The notes: generated by a model from the letters alone, not told the origin. Positions 1 to 12,259 are shown, counted from the stretch's first letter. The stretch is 64,000 bases of DNA from Astrothelium macrocarpum (GCA_021030915.1 JAGEMR010000012.1:372001-436000), one strand, 5' to 3'. A program made the numbers and translations.

Positions 1-767
1 TTGAACTTGGAGAGTGAGGCTATGATGGGACATCACATAAACAGCCTTGTTTCCAATGTTTAGTCAATGCCAAGGACGTGCAGAGGCATTCTTTAGCGAG
101 ACCCGACCCAGCCACAAAATTAGCTCTCCGCTTTGCACCTCACGGAATCCTGGGTCAAGTGCTACATGAAGAACATAGGTACATATCCGCTTCACTGTGG
201 CTATCAATCACCTCGGAACAAAACTAAACAACGCGATTGCAATGGAGGAGTCGATGTACCTTCTGGCACGGGAAGGTTGAACATAGTCACAAACGATATC
301 GAATCTAACGAAACAGCAAAAATCAATCGAAAAAGTCACGACGCACAAGAGCAACACCACCATCGATTATAATGCCACGCTATCCTAGTGTGCCTGCAGG
401 AAATAGCACGCTATATGTGAGCTTACAAACGCCCCACTCCAAGACCCTGCAGTAAGGTAAGCTCCACATACACCAAATGCGGGGATCATGAGAATTTTCA
501 AGAATATTTCGATTTCGAGTGAAACACTGTCAAGCCAAGAGGTGATTGCCGAACAGCAATAGCCTAACCGTCGTCTGCGTCTTGACACTTCTAATTCATT
601 TTTAAATTGATGCTCTCCATATCCTCGGGTTCACGTGGAAGACCGAAGCCTACTTTCTCACTTATTTTGGAAGCTTGAATTTAATCAGTCTATAATTTCA
701 TCCCAGAGCAGCAGGCTCAATACTTTACAGCTCGTTTTTTTCAATTCAACTGCTAACTTGGCTGAAA
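1..767. other. intergenic, no gene seen
   Basis: Upstream region of HOM6. Only short open frames without family resemblance are present. The 150 bases before the HOM6 start are pyrimidine-rich, as in many fungal promoters. I see no RNA gene or repeat. Confidence 0.5.
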
Positions 768-2056
768 ATGCCTGCTCCACGACAAGCTCATGTCGCCGTC
801 CTTGGTGAGGAATGACAATTTTCTACCCGAAGACTTTTTAATAATTCTTGTCTAGGCGCCGGCGGTGTTGGCAGCTGCTTTCTCTCCCAATTATCAGTCC
901 TCGCTGCCAAACTCTCACAAAATCCCTCCACACCCATCTACCTCTCCCTCATTCTACTGTCGCGCTCCAAGACCATGCTCTACAATGATGGTTTCAAGCC
1001 TCTACATATCTCAGATTGGAAGACGGCCTTTGAAAAAGAGGCAAAGCCTGCGTTACCGCTCACGGACCTTGCAGAATACCTGGCGACGAGTCCAGAAACG
1101 GTCGTGCTTGTAGACAATACAAGTAGCCAAGAAGTAGCGAACCATTATCCAATCTTTCTGCGAAAAGGTATCAGTGTCGTGACAGCAAACAAGAAGGGCT
1201 TTGCGGGTAGCTATGCGCTTTGGCAGGACATCTTCAGGGCGGCGTCTAACGGAACAGGTCGTGGGGGCTGGGTGTTTCATGAGAGCAGCGTTGGGGCGAG
1301 CCTGCCAACGGTGAGCACGTTGAAAGAGCTGGTAGAGACGGGAGACGAAGTAAAGAGAATTGAAGGCGTATTCTCCGGGACAATGAGCTTCCTGTTCAAC
1401 AATTTCATGCCTGTCGGTGGTGGTGGAGGCTCGTTCAGTCAGGAAGTGAAAAAAGCAAAGGACCTCGGGTACACGGAACCAGACCCACGAGATGATTTGA
1501 ACGGAATGGATGTGGCGCGGAAATTGACGATCCTAGGACGACTGGCTGGACTAGACATTGAATCGCCCAAGAGCTTTCCCGTGCATAGTCTAGTTCCACA
1601 GGCGCTCGAGAACATCAAGGACCCTGATGAATTCGTTGCAAAGCTGGCAGAGTTTGATGGAGAGATGGATAAGCTGAAGAAGGAAGCAGCGAGTGAAGGC
1701 AAAGTCCTAAGATATGTTGGTAGCATTGATGTAGCAAAGAAGGAGGCCAGAGTTGGCCTTGAGAAGTATGATGACTTTCCCAGACAAGATGGTGCTATGC
1801 TGATGTTTAGGTAAGATTCGATTCTTCAGACCCAATTGCGGCGCTCAAGGGTAGCGATAACATTATCAGCTTTTACACGAAGCGATATGGCGATAGACCA
1901 TTGATTGTACAGGGGGCCGGGTGAGTTGCCAAGATGCTGTCAAGCTGCGTTTTTCTATGACTGACTTTATTCTGAAGTGCTGGAGGTGAAGTAACAGCCA
2001 TGGGCGTCACCGGCGATCTGATCAAAGTCTTACGGTTGCTTCCACAGAGGCAATGA
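768..2056 (+). CDS. HOM6: homoserine dehydrogenase
   Basis: NAD(P)-dependent reduction of aspartate semialdehyde to homoserine, in the threonine/methionine branch of the aspartate pathway; cytosolic. Four exons fit: 768-804, 856-1765, 1816-1920 and 1978-2056, giving 376 residues, close to the usual fungal length of 360-375. Exon 1 joins to exon 2 to form the Rossmann loop GAGGVG after MPAPRQAHVAVL. Further family landmarks are VDNTSS, TANKKGFAG, the HESSVGASLP segment, FSGTMSFLFN, and the YTEPDPRDDLNGMDVARK catalytic region. Intron 1766-1815 carries two close AG acceptors; only the second (AG at 1814-1815) keeps frame, restoring EKFDSSDPIAALKGSDN. The end reads GEVTAMGVTGDLIKVL, as expected. 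It is a single-copy housekeeping gene, so it marks host chromosome. Recognition is from family motifs; splice sites are inferred. Confidence 0.95.
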
Positions 2057-2418
2057 CCCGCTGAGCTCGCTTCGCTAAAAGCATTTTCACGAGCTTTGAC
2101 CTTGTTCGGGCACCTTTCAGCATTCTCAAATTCAAAGTCCAGATGTCTTCATCTAATAATGACCAGAAAAGCAGACTTGAGTATGATTCTAATGGGCATT
2201 GGTCGCGTTCCGCCACAAAACAACTGTAGCATCAAAATAGCTTTCATGTTCACTACAGGAGAACACGCCTTGCATAACATGGGTCAGGAGCTGGTTCCGG
2301 TCATTTAATTATTGATCTTCGAGAAGACTTGATACAAAACGCACTTCTCAGAGGTGTAGCGCCACGGCATAGGACTTGAGCATCATTTTCAAAACAGCTA
2401 CCAAGTTCATTCTGTAAA
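2057..2418. other. convergent intergenic gap
   Basis: 362 bases between the stop codons of HOM6 and the pectinesterase. It would hold both 3' ends; nothing else is recognised. Confidence 0.5.
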
Positions 2419-3790
2419 CTAGGGATATGAGGCAGGGTCAATCCATGCCACATTTCCAAATTTACCTGAGAAAGGATACTCGAAGACCTTCTCTGGTGTC
2501 GAAAACGGCTCATACTGCTTGGTTGTGAGCTCCCTTGTGATATTCCTCGCCTGCAGTCGTCCGGTCAAGTTGAAGCCCGGCCCATAGTCTTGGTATTCTG
2601 CCATCGAAGTCTTTAACATAGGTTAGTAAGTCAATCCATCAATTACAGGCATTCCGAACAAACTGCTTACATTGAAATCGATCCTCGAATCCGTGGACTG
2701 CCACCCAACGTATCCAGACGGTTCAATACTATCATCCAGGTAGTTATTCGCAAAGATCGACCGCATTTGAGAGTTCTGTGATCTCCAATTAGCCCTCTTC
2801 CTCAGACATGCGCCCACATCCCCCTTTCTTTCCTCACAGACTGACACTTACCCAAGGCCGGCCCAACGCACACTGTCCCTCAATACTCAAACTCGCATTC
2901 GCCTTTCGCACCACACTGTCATGCAAATACACCCCATACTTATTCACGAACGTCGTGTTCGTCCCCTTCCACGCCGTAATCCCACCCCCACAGCCCCTCA
3001 ACAACACACTAATACCCTGCACCCACAGCGTGCCAAACCCATAGAAGAAGTCCGTCTGCCCGGCGACCGTGCCGCCGTGCATGAACGCGCTCGCCAGCTT
3101 CCCCACGTACACCGTGTCCTGGTAGCTGAAGAAGCCGACGCCGTAGAAGCCCGCGTTCGCGTACGACACGCTGAGCGCGAGCGACGGCCCCGCGCTGTAC
3201 GGCAGGTACGCGTTCACAAAGTCGATGTTGTACGCGCGGAAGTCGGTGTTGCCGAACGGCGTCCCCGCGGGCACTGTGTTGCCGTCGGGCCCGCTGCCCG
3301 TGAGCGATGCGTTGAGCGTCGGCGCGATGGTCAGTGTTGAGGTGTATGCGTTGTCGAGCGTGCCTGTGGTCGCGGTGCCGGTCGCTTGGTGCCAGGTCAC
3401 GACGACGCGGTTCTTGGTGCCGGGGTTGTCGCCGGCTTGGTTCTCCCCGGCGGAGGGGGAGTAGGGGTGGGCGGTTTGGCCGAGGAGGTAGAGCGGGCCG
3501 GAGCGGGTGATGTTGAGCTGTTCGGTGTAGTTGCCGGGGAGGATGAGGATGGTGTAGGGGGTGGTGGTGTTGGGGATGGAGAGGATGGCGGATTGGATGG
3601 TGGAGAAGTGCGCGTTGGAGGTGGGTCCAACGAGGATGGTGTTGGCGGGGCAGTCGGTGAGAGGGTTGGGGCTAGGTAGTTGACATGCTGAAATGTTGAA
3701 GGTGGAGCCGTATGAGGGGGTTGAGGGGGAGGGGAGTGCGGCGGTAAGGTATAGAGAGGAGAGGAAGGTGAGGATGGTCTTGAGAGACAT
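2419..3790 (-). CDS. secreted pectin methylesterase (CE8)
   Basis: Hydrolyses methyl esters of pectin in plant cell walls; extracellular. Three exons (3790-2852, 2775-2671, 2610-2419) give about 411 residues. The chosen start, MSLKTILTFLSSLYLTAALP, is a clear signal peptide; an upstream in-frame ATG lacks this. CE8 signatures in order are NYTEQL, FSYQDTVY (catalytic Asp in QDT), GQTDFFYG (second Asp, equivalent of GxVDFIFG), and LGRPW (catalytic Arg) exactly at the first splice site. The C-terminal part has EYQDYGPGFN and the closing VAWIDP. It converges with HOM6 with a 362-base gap. This exon 1 is notably GC-rich, unlike the AT-richer genes further right. It suggests a plant-associated or saprotrophic host. 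Confidence 0.93.
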
Positions 3791-5158
3791 CTTGGCAGAC
3801 AAGGAAGAAGAAAATCGACAAAGACGGAAATTCCATGCTGGGTACACTCAATTGCTATATACAAAAAATCTAAGAGCCGGGATGTTGACGGAAAATTGTA
3901 TGGTTTGTCGATAGATCAAAGAGGTAGTTCATTTGCTCTAGCGTTGAACATTTTTTGAAGGGACCTGCATGTCCCGTGGGGATTTGCCCTGCGGCGAAAA
4001 GATCGACTGCTATGGCGTCTGCCAAGCCTGGGGTAAAGATGCGGAGAGTAATGAGATGGACAAGCACAGGCCGAGCCCAGAACCCTGGATGCTGTTTAAA
4101 AAGATCCACCAATGAGTGAAAAGCATTCCAATCTTGAATTGAGCCTCATCGTTTTTTTCCCTACCTAGGGTCATTTTGTCTGTCGCCTGTTGTTGCGATA
4201 GGGAAGACCTGAAAGTAATGAAACATAAGGTCGAAATGCATCCGTACGAATTCGTCCATCTTGTCTCCACTGGCTGTTTAGATTATGAGGTCATGGGCTA
4301 TAGAATAAAAAAGGAAAGCTTATCTTCGCTTACCATGGCATTCATGTCGATTCAACACTCAATACATGCAAAAAATAGTGGTGATGTAATGTGATTGGTG
4401 AGTGCTTCCTATCTCTGTGTCTTTGGTTAACACTGCCGAGACCATTGGTGAGTAAGGTATTGTAAAAACGGCCAAAGTGTGCCGGTATTCTATCTCCGGG
4501 CTCCATGATTGCTTTCACGAACTTGGTACTATTCCGAGCTTCGGTGATAAGATTTAACACAAATTGCCATTCCTTTTCGGACACACAGACAAGCATGCTG
4601 GACAAAGTAGTGGCGGTGAGGATACGGGCGGAAGTATGGAGAACCTAGGGTTGAGAATCAGCCCCCACTAGAAGAGAGTCGAAGTTTGGCTTGCCTGGAC
4701 TGAGATGCGATCGGAGGCTCGAATAACCTATCAGTGTGCTTCCGGATGCTCGCACGTTTGTGTTCTCAGGATAAGGATGGATTCACGTCTTGTTTCGTTT
4801 GAACAGCTTGATGCAAAAGTGATGTTCACGCACTCCATACATGGATTAATTTCATGCGGTATAAACATTCTCTTGTAGGTAAGCATGAAGAATTTCCGAT
4901 ATTCTATGTCTCAAATCCTAGCCCCTGACGTAGCGATCGAGCGACCTCTAGCCCCAACCAACCTCAAACTGTCCACGTGCTGTCCTCCCTCTCGTCGGCG
5001 TGATTGACGTCGAACTGTGCAGTTCGCGACCGAGATGATAAGAGACTCAAGCAAAGTCATGCCATCAAGCAAAAAACAATGTAGAGAATCCATGCTCGCT
5101 GTTACCATTGGGTAAAGTTGTTTGATGTCTTTATTGGCCGTATTGTCATCTGTAGTAT
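3791..5158. other. intergenic, no convincing gene
   Basis: About 1.4 kb upstream of the pectinesterase and downstream of the next minus-strand gene. Open frames here are short (under 100 codons) and resemble no family. No repeat or RNA gene seen. Confidence 0.45.
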
Positions 5159-5743
5159 TCAGCGAAAGAAACCGCGACTGATTTTTTTGCCTTTCTTCCA
5201 TCCTTTACCAAAGATTCCACCATTTTCAGATGCCGTGCTTGAGCTGGCATTGGTTGGAGTGGAGGAAAGCGGCAACCCCGTAGTCGAAGAGCGCCTACTA
5301 GTACTCGGTCGATCTTTCGTTTCCTCCTGAGCAATTGCTTCAAGACGTGTGGTGAGGTACCATTGGATCCTCATATTCTGAGCTCGATTCCTTTCCCCAG
5401 CTGCTTCAGTAAGGCTCGTGGAACTGTCGGTGCGGGCAAGGCTGCCTCTCCTGCTCTCATGACGGGAAGAGATAAGAGTGGGCTCCAAGTTGACGGTACT
5501 TGACGCACGTGAAAGTCCACCGATGCTAGGAGATTTGTCGTTGCCAACGAGGCGATACTCTTGGGGAACAGTCGAAGTGTCCTGGTCGCACCAAGGACAG
5601 GAGGCGACTTTGGTCTCCCAACCTTCAATTTTGAGCTTGTCGGGGCAATTCTCCAGATTTGTAGAAGGAGAACAGCTGCGAACGAGGTGATACCAACGAT
5701 GGCGACAATCAAGGGTGCTCACGCTTAGCTCGGCAAGGCACAT
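5159..5743 (-). CDS. conserved fungal protein, Cys-containing N-terminus
   Basis: Single-exon protein of 194 residues beginning MCLAELSV. The N-terminal 60 residues contain CRHRWYHLVRSC, NLENCPDKL, and GWETKVASCPWC, a spaced set of Cys/His residues. I recognise this pattern from uncharacterised proteins of Leotiomycetes and relatives, where the start MCxAE and a CPxC motif are typical; it may bind zinc. The rest is low-complexity Ser/Thr/Arg-rich with a basic end (GKGWKKGKK). Function is unknown. The start was chosen because conservation begins there; the frame stays open for 42 more codons upstream. Confidence 0.7.
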   Translation of the reverse strand: MCLAELSVSTLDCRHRWYHLVRSCSPSTNLENCPDKLKIEGWETKVASCPWCDQDTSTVPQEYRLVGNDKSPSIGGLSRASSTVNLEPTLISSRHESRRGSLARTDSSTSLTEAAGERNRAQNMRIQWYLTTRLEAIAQEETKDRPSTSRRSSTTGLPLSSTPTNASSSTASENGGIFGKGWKKGKKISRGFFR

Positions 5744-8416
5744 TTTGGAAAACTTTGGATGAAGATTTAATTTGTCGATGGTAGGGGGAAGTGGACCGAG
5801 ATAAGACCAAGAAGTTGAAAATGAGTCAAAGATGGAGAAGATGTGCCAATGTCTTGGCTCCCGACGCAAGTATGACCGTTGCAGTTACGCGGTTGGGTGA
5901 ATTCCAGAAATACAAGCTGGACCACAAACCAATGGGGATCTGTCCACGTGGGTGGAAGGCTGAAAAATGGGTGCAACAACAAGGTTAAAGTAAAGGTCCC
6001 CAAAAAGATTTTGAGAGTGCTCCCAAATGTCAGCTACGAAAGCTCGACGTAATGGCCATGATGGCTGCCGTGGCTTGGGGCGATAGATATGAGCTTATCT
6101 ATGGCCTGAAACCTGTCTGATGGTGGTTGAGTAGGCAGGGAAGGCACTTGTAGGACAAGTTGATAAAGTCAGAACGACTGATCACTTTTGTTTTTATTTT
6201 TGAGCTTGCTGCTGGGCGTAGGATTGAAGAACGCGCCAAGGAACGTGCCGACAGGCAGGCAAGGGGTTATCCCTGCCCTCATCTCGTGCCACGTCTGGAT
6301 GCTCTTGTCATCATTGATAATTAGTGCAGCTCGCTTATCATGGCGAGAAAGAGTAGTGTCATCCTTCACTTCCTCGTTATTCCGACGGCAACGAGGTTGG
6401 ATGCGTCAAACGGACACAATACGGGGTCGCGTGTTGCGCGTATGCTGTGACGAACGACAACGGTTAACCAACCGCCAATCCCGCTGATGGACGTAGCAGG
6501 GGGCGCGGGAGCAAACCGACGATGCCGTCTTAGACTACTCAACCCGACCGGGTCGGGGAAGCTGTTAGTGCGCTGATGGTGTTGCGCAGCCAAGAATGGT
6601 ACCATCGCGCTGGGACGCCTTGTCGACTGATCTTTCTTTCCTGCCCCCTTAGTTCCCCTGATAAGATTCACGAAACGTGATGTCGTGATTGGGTGTCCAA
6701 TGCCGGCAGTTGTCGGTTGGTCTAAGAAAGGGAAGCAGCCAGCCTGGAGGTAATCAGTTGATTCACCGCCAGAAACCAGCAGTCTGAGCAGGTGCGGTCA
6801 TTTCCGGAACATGTCACGGTTTGCTAGTAGGGCGACGGGATATTCAGCGCTCCATTAGTAATTGATGCAGCATGCAGGAAATGGACCCATCTCCGTATCT
6901 CCGTATATGGAGGCTCGTGCAATAAACCTTTTTAGCCACGTTCCCTTGAGCCCGCCATATCGGATCCGCATTTGATGCCCAGCACGTCCTGTGCCCGTGC
7001 TCCCGCTTCACTTCAAACCCCACGTGGGAGAAGAGCTTTAAACAGACTTCAAGAACAAGGTGATTCTTCTCTCTCCACGTCGTCATGTGTATGCTGTCGA
7101 TGCTATTTGGGAAGCTCACCGACTCACTATTAGTTCCAGAGCATACATAAAGCATACGCCAGTGTATCCAACCTTGCTAAGAACAGGATTATACTCGATG
7201 GAGCCTTTTCGCAGTCTTCGTAGATTTGCATCGAGTTCTTCGGACATGTTTGTATCCTTCATGCGGATCGTCCCATGGCTGAACCAACCCTTTTTCTCAC
7301 TTTTAGAATTTCTAGACGGCAAAGATACCATAGTTGCAACATGCTTCTTCAAATATTAGTGCCGCATTATGCTTGGTTAAGTGCAGTCTATCTGTCGCCT
7401 ATCAACATATACTACATGTTTTTCCCATGGTTCGGTACAGAACTTAAAGTATCATTGCTTGGATTCATGTAGCACTGCTGTCTTCCGTACTGCTCTATCG
7501 ATTGACTGCTTACCTAGATCAAGATTGAAATCCCGTGAACGCAGATCCTTGCTTGCCTCTTTTTTTTGGAATGTTGAAACAGAATGCACAAAAATTTTCT
7601 TAACTTTTCTTTTCTTTTGGAACCGATTTATTCCGTACCGCTTGCAAGCTCAAAGCACATCAGCTTCATACATTGGACAACCTTCTCGATTTGGTCACAG
7701 CAACCATGGCTTGTCGATTCGTACATCATGTCCAAATTTTCGTTCATTCCGCGATAAATGACGCATGACGTCAAAAGATCAACGCTCTCGACTACAGTGT
7801 CCCGAGTTTAGAAACAGGATTCGGTTTCTTCATAATCACTATCACCCTGGAAAGACATGTAGGGCAATTCGGGGCAACTCCTTGGTACGGCTTGGATCAA
7901 GCCATCTGTACATTACAAAAGAGGATTGGGAAAGAGCTCTTGTTGTGGCTTTCATCCATATCACCACGATTCTAGTTCAATACTGTAGGGAACTTATGAA
8001 CATGAGGATATCTGCTTCAGTCTCAAAATTACCGCGAAAGCCGAACTGTCCCAAAATCATCAATCTGCTCGCCTCACTACGCAATATATAACGTTCTTGG
8101 ATAAGTAACTTTGCACAACCCAAACTTTTGCATTTTTCGGACCGTCAGAACTTCGGGCTACTCATGAACCATGAATTGGCTTTCAGCGTTCCGGTTCCCT
8201 GTGGTGTCAACCAAGTAACTCAATGTGACTCCATGAAGTTTCCCGTTGTTATGCGATGCAGGATGTTTGGCTTTTGGTGGATACACAAAAGCTATATACT
8301 TTTCAAATGTTGGTTACGCGTTCTCCACAGAGAATTTATACGAGAATCCGTTCTTCAACTTATACCTACCTCTATCTCCTTCATTTCCTGCATCTCAAAA
8401 TTTCAAAACTGTCAAA
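5744..8416. other. 2.7 kb gene-poor region
   Basis: Several open frames up to 126 codons exist between 7060 and 8100, but none shows family motifs, consistent codon use or phase-compatible partners. This is the interval between clearly host-type genes and the accessory region, so a left transposon border could lie here. I found no clear terminal inverted or direct repeat by eye. Confidence 0.4.
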
Positions 8417-9010
8417 ATGCCTTACCACAAGTATCAGCGTTCGCATTCTGCGAGCTCTCAATCTTCAACCTCATCATCAAATTCTTCCCTATCAAGTTCA
8501 TCTTGGCGCTCAACAACTTCTTCTGCTTCATCAACTTCATCGTCATCGGAAATTCCGCAATGGCGCAGGAAATGCTCTGCTACACCCAGTCCTCCCTCTT
8601 TCCCGTCTGCCCCCGGGCAGGAAAAAGGAAGTTCTGGCTGTGCCCAGAGTCTTAGTCGAGGCACGATTGCTTGGCTTAAGGGAAAAGACGACATTCCAGT
8701 CGATTCTGTCATTCACACACAGTTCTCTGGAAACCAAGGAGGCTACAATCATCCCTATGTTATTGCAGAACAGACTGGAACCGCGTCAACCATTTATTTA
8801 GTTACATCGCGTGATGGCCGATCGATGGCCGATCTCAACTTTGATTATCGAAATCGGTATCGCTTGATTGAGCATCCTGGAGCTACAACTCATGACAATC
8901 ATCCGATTCTCCACCTCGAGCGAGGCAAATTGAACAAGTTGTCTTACTCCAATAAGGCTATGTGCTGGGGAATCCGGTGCCCGTTTCGGTCTCGATTACC
9001 GCTGCTTTAG
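8417..9010 (+). CDS. conserved fungal accessory protein, YNHP-type domain
   Basis: Frame of 197 residues starting MPYHKYQRSHS. The first 70 residues are almost pure Ser with Thr/Pro/Arg. The C-terminal half has RGTIAWLKGKDDIP, then YNHPYVI, LVTSRDG and YRLIEHP. This order (G-x-x-x-WL, then YNHP-V/I, then TS-x-x-G) matches an uncharacterised fungal family common in accessory regions. After KLNKLSYSN the conserved pattern seems to stop; the next frame reads on for about 30 codons, so an intron or small indel near 8960 may change the true C-terminus. It lies 208 bases upstream of the recombinase, on the same strand. Function unknown. Confidence 0.55.
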   Translation: MPYHKYQRSHSASSQSSTSSSNSSLSSSSWRSTTSSASSTSSSSEIPQWRRKCSATPSPPSFPSAPGQEKGSSGCAQSLSRGTIAWLKGKDDIPVDSVIHTQFSGNQGGYNHPYVIAEQTGTASTIYLVTSRDGRSMADLNFDYRNRYRLIEHPGATTHDNHPILHLERGKLNKLSYSNKAMCWGIRCPFRSRLPLL

Positions 9011-9218
9011 CTCCCCCGACCCACCAAAACCAGGACGGGGGAAATGACGCCCAAATTTAGCGCATACTAATTTAGTTTTTGACAATTTCTAATTTAGAAC
9101 TATTGCTAAATCAGAAACAGGCTCTCATATTTCTTTTTCTTGAAAAACTATATCAATGCGATTGATTCTCATTTCTTTATCATTTGTTTTTTGATTAACT
9201 AGATACATTCCATACATT

Positions 9219-11820
9219 ATGACTCGACAGTCAACCTCTTTTACTAACCATTCTCCTGAATACTACCGACGAAAACGTGATCGACTCGAGAAAAGAGGGC
9301 CACATCTTAGAAGACTGGCAGTCAGAACTGAAGATAACTATCAACAAATATATCGACAATGGATGCAGTATGTACCACATCCTGCACAAACAATGACACT
9401 AGATACCGAACCCTAATGCTGCTAGATATCATGCATATTTGCAGGACAACCGAACTGCTATCGAGATGCTTCGATGTGCTCGCGCCTCAGACTTCAAATT
9501 ATTCTATGAATGGCTGCTGGAGCGGCAAAAGGGTAAGATTAAAAAATACACAACACTTGAGCAGTATTGGAAAGGTCTCCAAGGGTTCTACCTTCACCAT
9601 ACCGGTAAAAGCATGGATCCCACATTGACTCGAGATGTGAAGACTGTAAGCTGCCACTCTGAGCACAACTCTGATTAGGAGGTCTCATCACAAGACAGTA
9701 TCTGCACTCCATTCTAAGACACGATTTTGAACTGGATGACTCAGTGTCCGACAAGCCTACGTTACACGCCGACGATCTCATCCAACTGCTTCGACATCTC
9801 TGGATAACCGACACATCTATGTTCAGCGACGAGCGTCAGCGTATCCAAGTAGCGCTTCTACTTCTGATCGCAGCTTACACCGGCGGACGCCCTGGCGCAA
9901 TTCTGAACAGCTCCTCACGAGAGAAGCGAAACAGTGACGATCTTTCGGATGGACTCGTTAGCGATAACGATAGTGGCTTCGAGGATAATAAATCTCCAGC
10001 TTATTCCGCTGACGGTTCTTGGACAGATGAGGAAGCGGATGAGCATATCAGAAATGCAGATAACGATGGCCAAGACTCCCATGTTCATGGTGGGAAGGTG
10101 CGGACAAAAGCGATCTGCTACGATGACATAAAATTGCGGCTTGTCCGGCCTGCTGTGCCCGGACAGCGTGCCAGAGTCGTCATGCAGCTGACGCTGCGAC
10201 ATGGGAAAGGAGAAGACCATAAAAGTCAACCGTAAGTTAGAGCTGGACAGAGTTCCCTCAGCATTACAACGGCTTACACAACCCGATAGAAAGATCTTCC
10301 TATTCTACGAGGATCCTGACCCCCTCCTATGCCCTGTCACACTATTGCTCGCCCTGGCTTTGCACGATGGCGCGATTGCATCCGAACCACGAGATGCAGG
10401 GGATGTTTACCACGCCCAGGTCCCGGAACATAAATCGAGCCTAGCGATAAATTGGAAAGCAGAGTCGAAAGACCAGCCAATTTTGTGGAAGCCAGGAGTG
10501 GCAGCAGATGGAGCACAGACCTCGTCGTTGGGGCCACTGACAGCAGCAACAGCAGGGCGCTATCTTGCACGCTTGGGTAAAGCAGTTGGCTACGAACAAC
10601 CCTTAACGCATTATTGTATACGGCGAGGAACCGGAAATGCGGTGGACAGTGAGCATGCCATTTTATACTATTCAATCATGTGCTGACAAATTTGGTTAGG
10701 TGTTGCCACTGCTGCAGAACGGGACCAGATTATGGGACACTCAGATTCAACCGTTTTCCAATTTTATCTGAATCAGAAGGTGAAATGCGATGTCCAAGCA
10801 GCATTCTTCAATCGACCGAAGAATGCTGCGCTTTTCAAACAGACTGCGTCCATGGGTTTTACGGCAGATCCCAGGGCGCCAACCGCTCTCACGGTACAAC
10901 AACAAGAGACGATTTCCCAAAGCATAGCTGTGCGAACCAAGGCGGACAAAGTAGCAGAGCTGAACACGGAGATTCGCCAGGTCAGGAAGCGATACCAAAA
11001 AACTGATGATCCGAATACAAGACAAGGATATGCCACAAGATTGGAGTCGCTTCGTGCGGAACATACGGTGGCCCACCGCGACTTGAATGCCTATAAAACC
11101 AAGCAGAAACGTTTGTTGTTAAAAAAAGTGCGAAAGGAGCATTTTGACAACAGCGATACATATGAGCTGCAACGACAATTCGCCCATATTGACATCGACT
11201 GCAAGATTGATAAACCGAAAGCCAGTAAACCGGTCTATAGTTTATCCGAGCGCCAACGTGTAGCTTCTATTTTGATTGATCAACCGACTCATGTCACTGC
11301 ACAGCTTGAATTCCGCCGTCGTGTCGAATGGATAAGCGCCCTTCATGAGCTATGTAAACGTCGGGATCGCCGTCGTCGCAACCACCGGCCCCATGTCGAA
11401 CTCAAACGCACACACGGGACCCGAATCGCCGTCAAATGCAATCTTAAGTGTGAGCCGCGGCAATGTCTATTTTGCTTGGGCGCCCCCGGTCTCCCACTAG
11501 CGCAGCGTTTCTTCTGCTGGGCACGACCATATAAGATGTGGAGTCATGTCGAAGACGAACACTTGAAGAACATCCCTCGAAACACCAGCTTCATGTGTCC
11601 CCATCCTGTTTGCTCAAGCAATGGAGTTGAGGTAGACAATATTAAACATTTCAAGAATCATGCCAGTCGTGTCCATGCCATCAAGCTTCGACCATGTCCG
11701 GAAGGAGATGCTATGGCAACCGTCACGGGACTGGCATCGTATGACGCCGCGGAGGGCAGTATTGCAGAGCGTCAGACTTTCAGTGTGAGCTGTTCTGCTG
11801 TGCCAGGCACCTGCCTGTGA
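9219..11820 (+). CDS. DUF3435 tyrosine recombinase, Starship-captain-like
   Basis: Predicted DNA strand-transfer enzyme, nuclear. Five phase-compatible exons (9219-9367, 9426-9645, 9699-10231, 10290-10648, 10700-11820) give 793 residues without a stop. An N-terminal helical core-binding part is followed by the catalytic domain: Arg187 in YTGGRPGAIL, His408 and Arg412/413 in HYCIRRGTGNA, His434 in IMGH, and Tyr443 in FQFYLNQ. The nine-residue H-to-Y spacing is typical of tyrosine recombinases. A Lys/Arg-rich helical stretch follows (about 490-590). The C-terminal 130 residues hold Cys/His clusters (CLFCLG, MWSHVEDEH, CPHPVC, HFKNHASRVH) like paired C2H2 fingers. An acidic low-complexity insert sits at about 200-250. 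Exon 3 is placed at the cag acceptor ending 9698 because an earlier AG breaks frame. Many DUF3435 genes are solitary, so captain status rests on the neighbourhood. Confidence 0.85.
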
Positions 11821-12259
11821 TCTACAGAATTAGATTGTTGCGATCCTAGTAAGGCTCAGAGCTCCGGCCCGCTTCCGTTATGGGCTACAGAGGAGGCAAT
11901 CGCCTGGCCGTTGCCAATCGACATGGTGTTGACGCCTCGATGGCTGGTCTAGCTAGCACCAAGTGCGCTGTAACCAATCGCAAAGCCTGATGTCGAGCGG
12001 TATAGCACGGCATCCTGTAAGACCGTGCTGCCTCTGTCGCAGCTGGACGGTGCGTGACGCAACTTCCGAGGAGAACCAATGAAGTTGATCATGACCATTG
12101 TTCGGAGAGCAAGGTCCCCAGCCCCGTCTCGCTGTGGTCCTAGCGAGATGAAGCTGCTGGCAGGTATAAGTAGGACCTCTTTTCCCCACTGGCTCGATCA
12201 TCTCTCTTTCTCCTTCTGTCCGGTCAAACCTCCGTCTCTAGCATTCGACTCTGAACACC
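11821..12259. other. intergenic, nothing recognised
   Basis: 439 bases between the recombinase stop and the next gene. The last 60 bases before 12260 are a CT-rich tract (tctctctttctccttctg), which looks like a fungal promoter element. Confidence 0.4.

Noticed and set aside
2921..3864. Several long frames on both strands over the pectinesterase exon
   Set aside because: GC-rich sequence keeps antisense frames open; only the minus-strand frame has CE8 motifs and a signal peptide.
7060..8091. Frames of 65-126 codons between 7.0 and 8.1 kb
   Set aside because: No family motifs, odd composition (Phe/Ser/Arg-rich), no compatible introns.
9676..9698. Earlier acceptor (tag at 9676-9678) for recombinase exon 3
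   Set aside because: It puts a stop in frame; the cag ending at 9698 keeps phase and the conserved YLHSIL segment.
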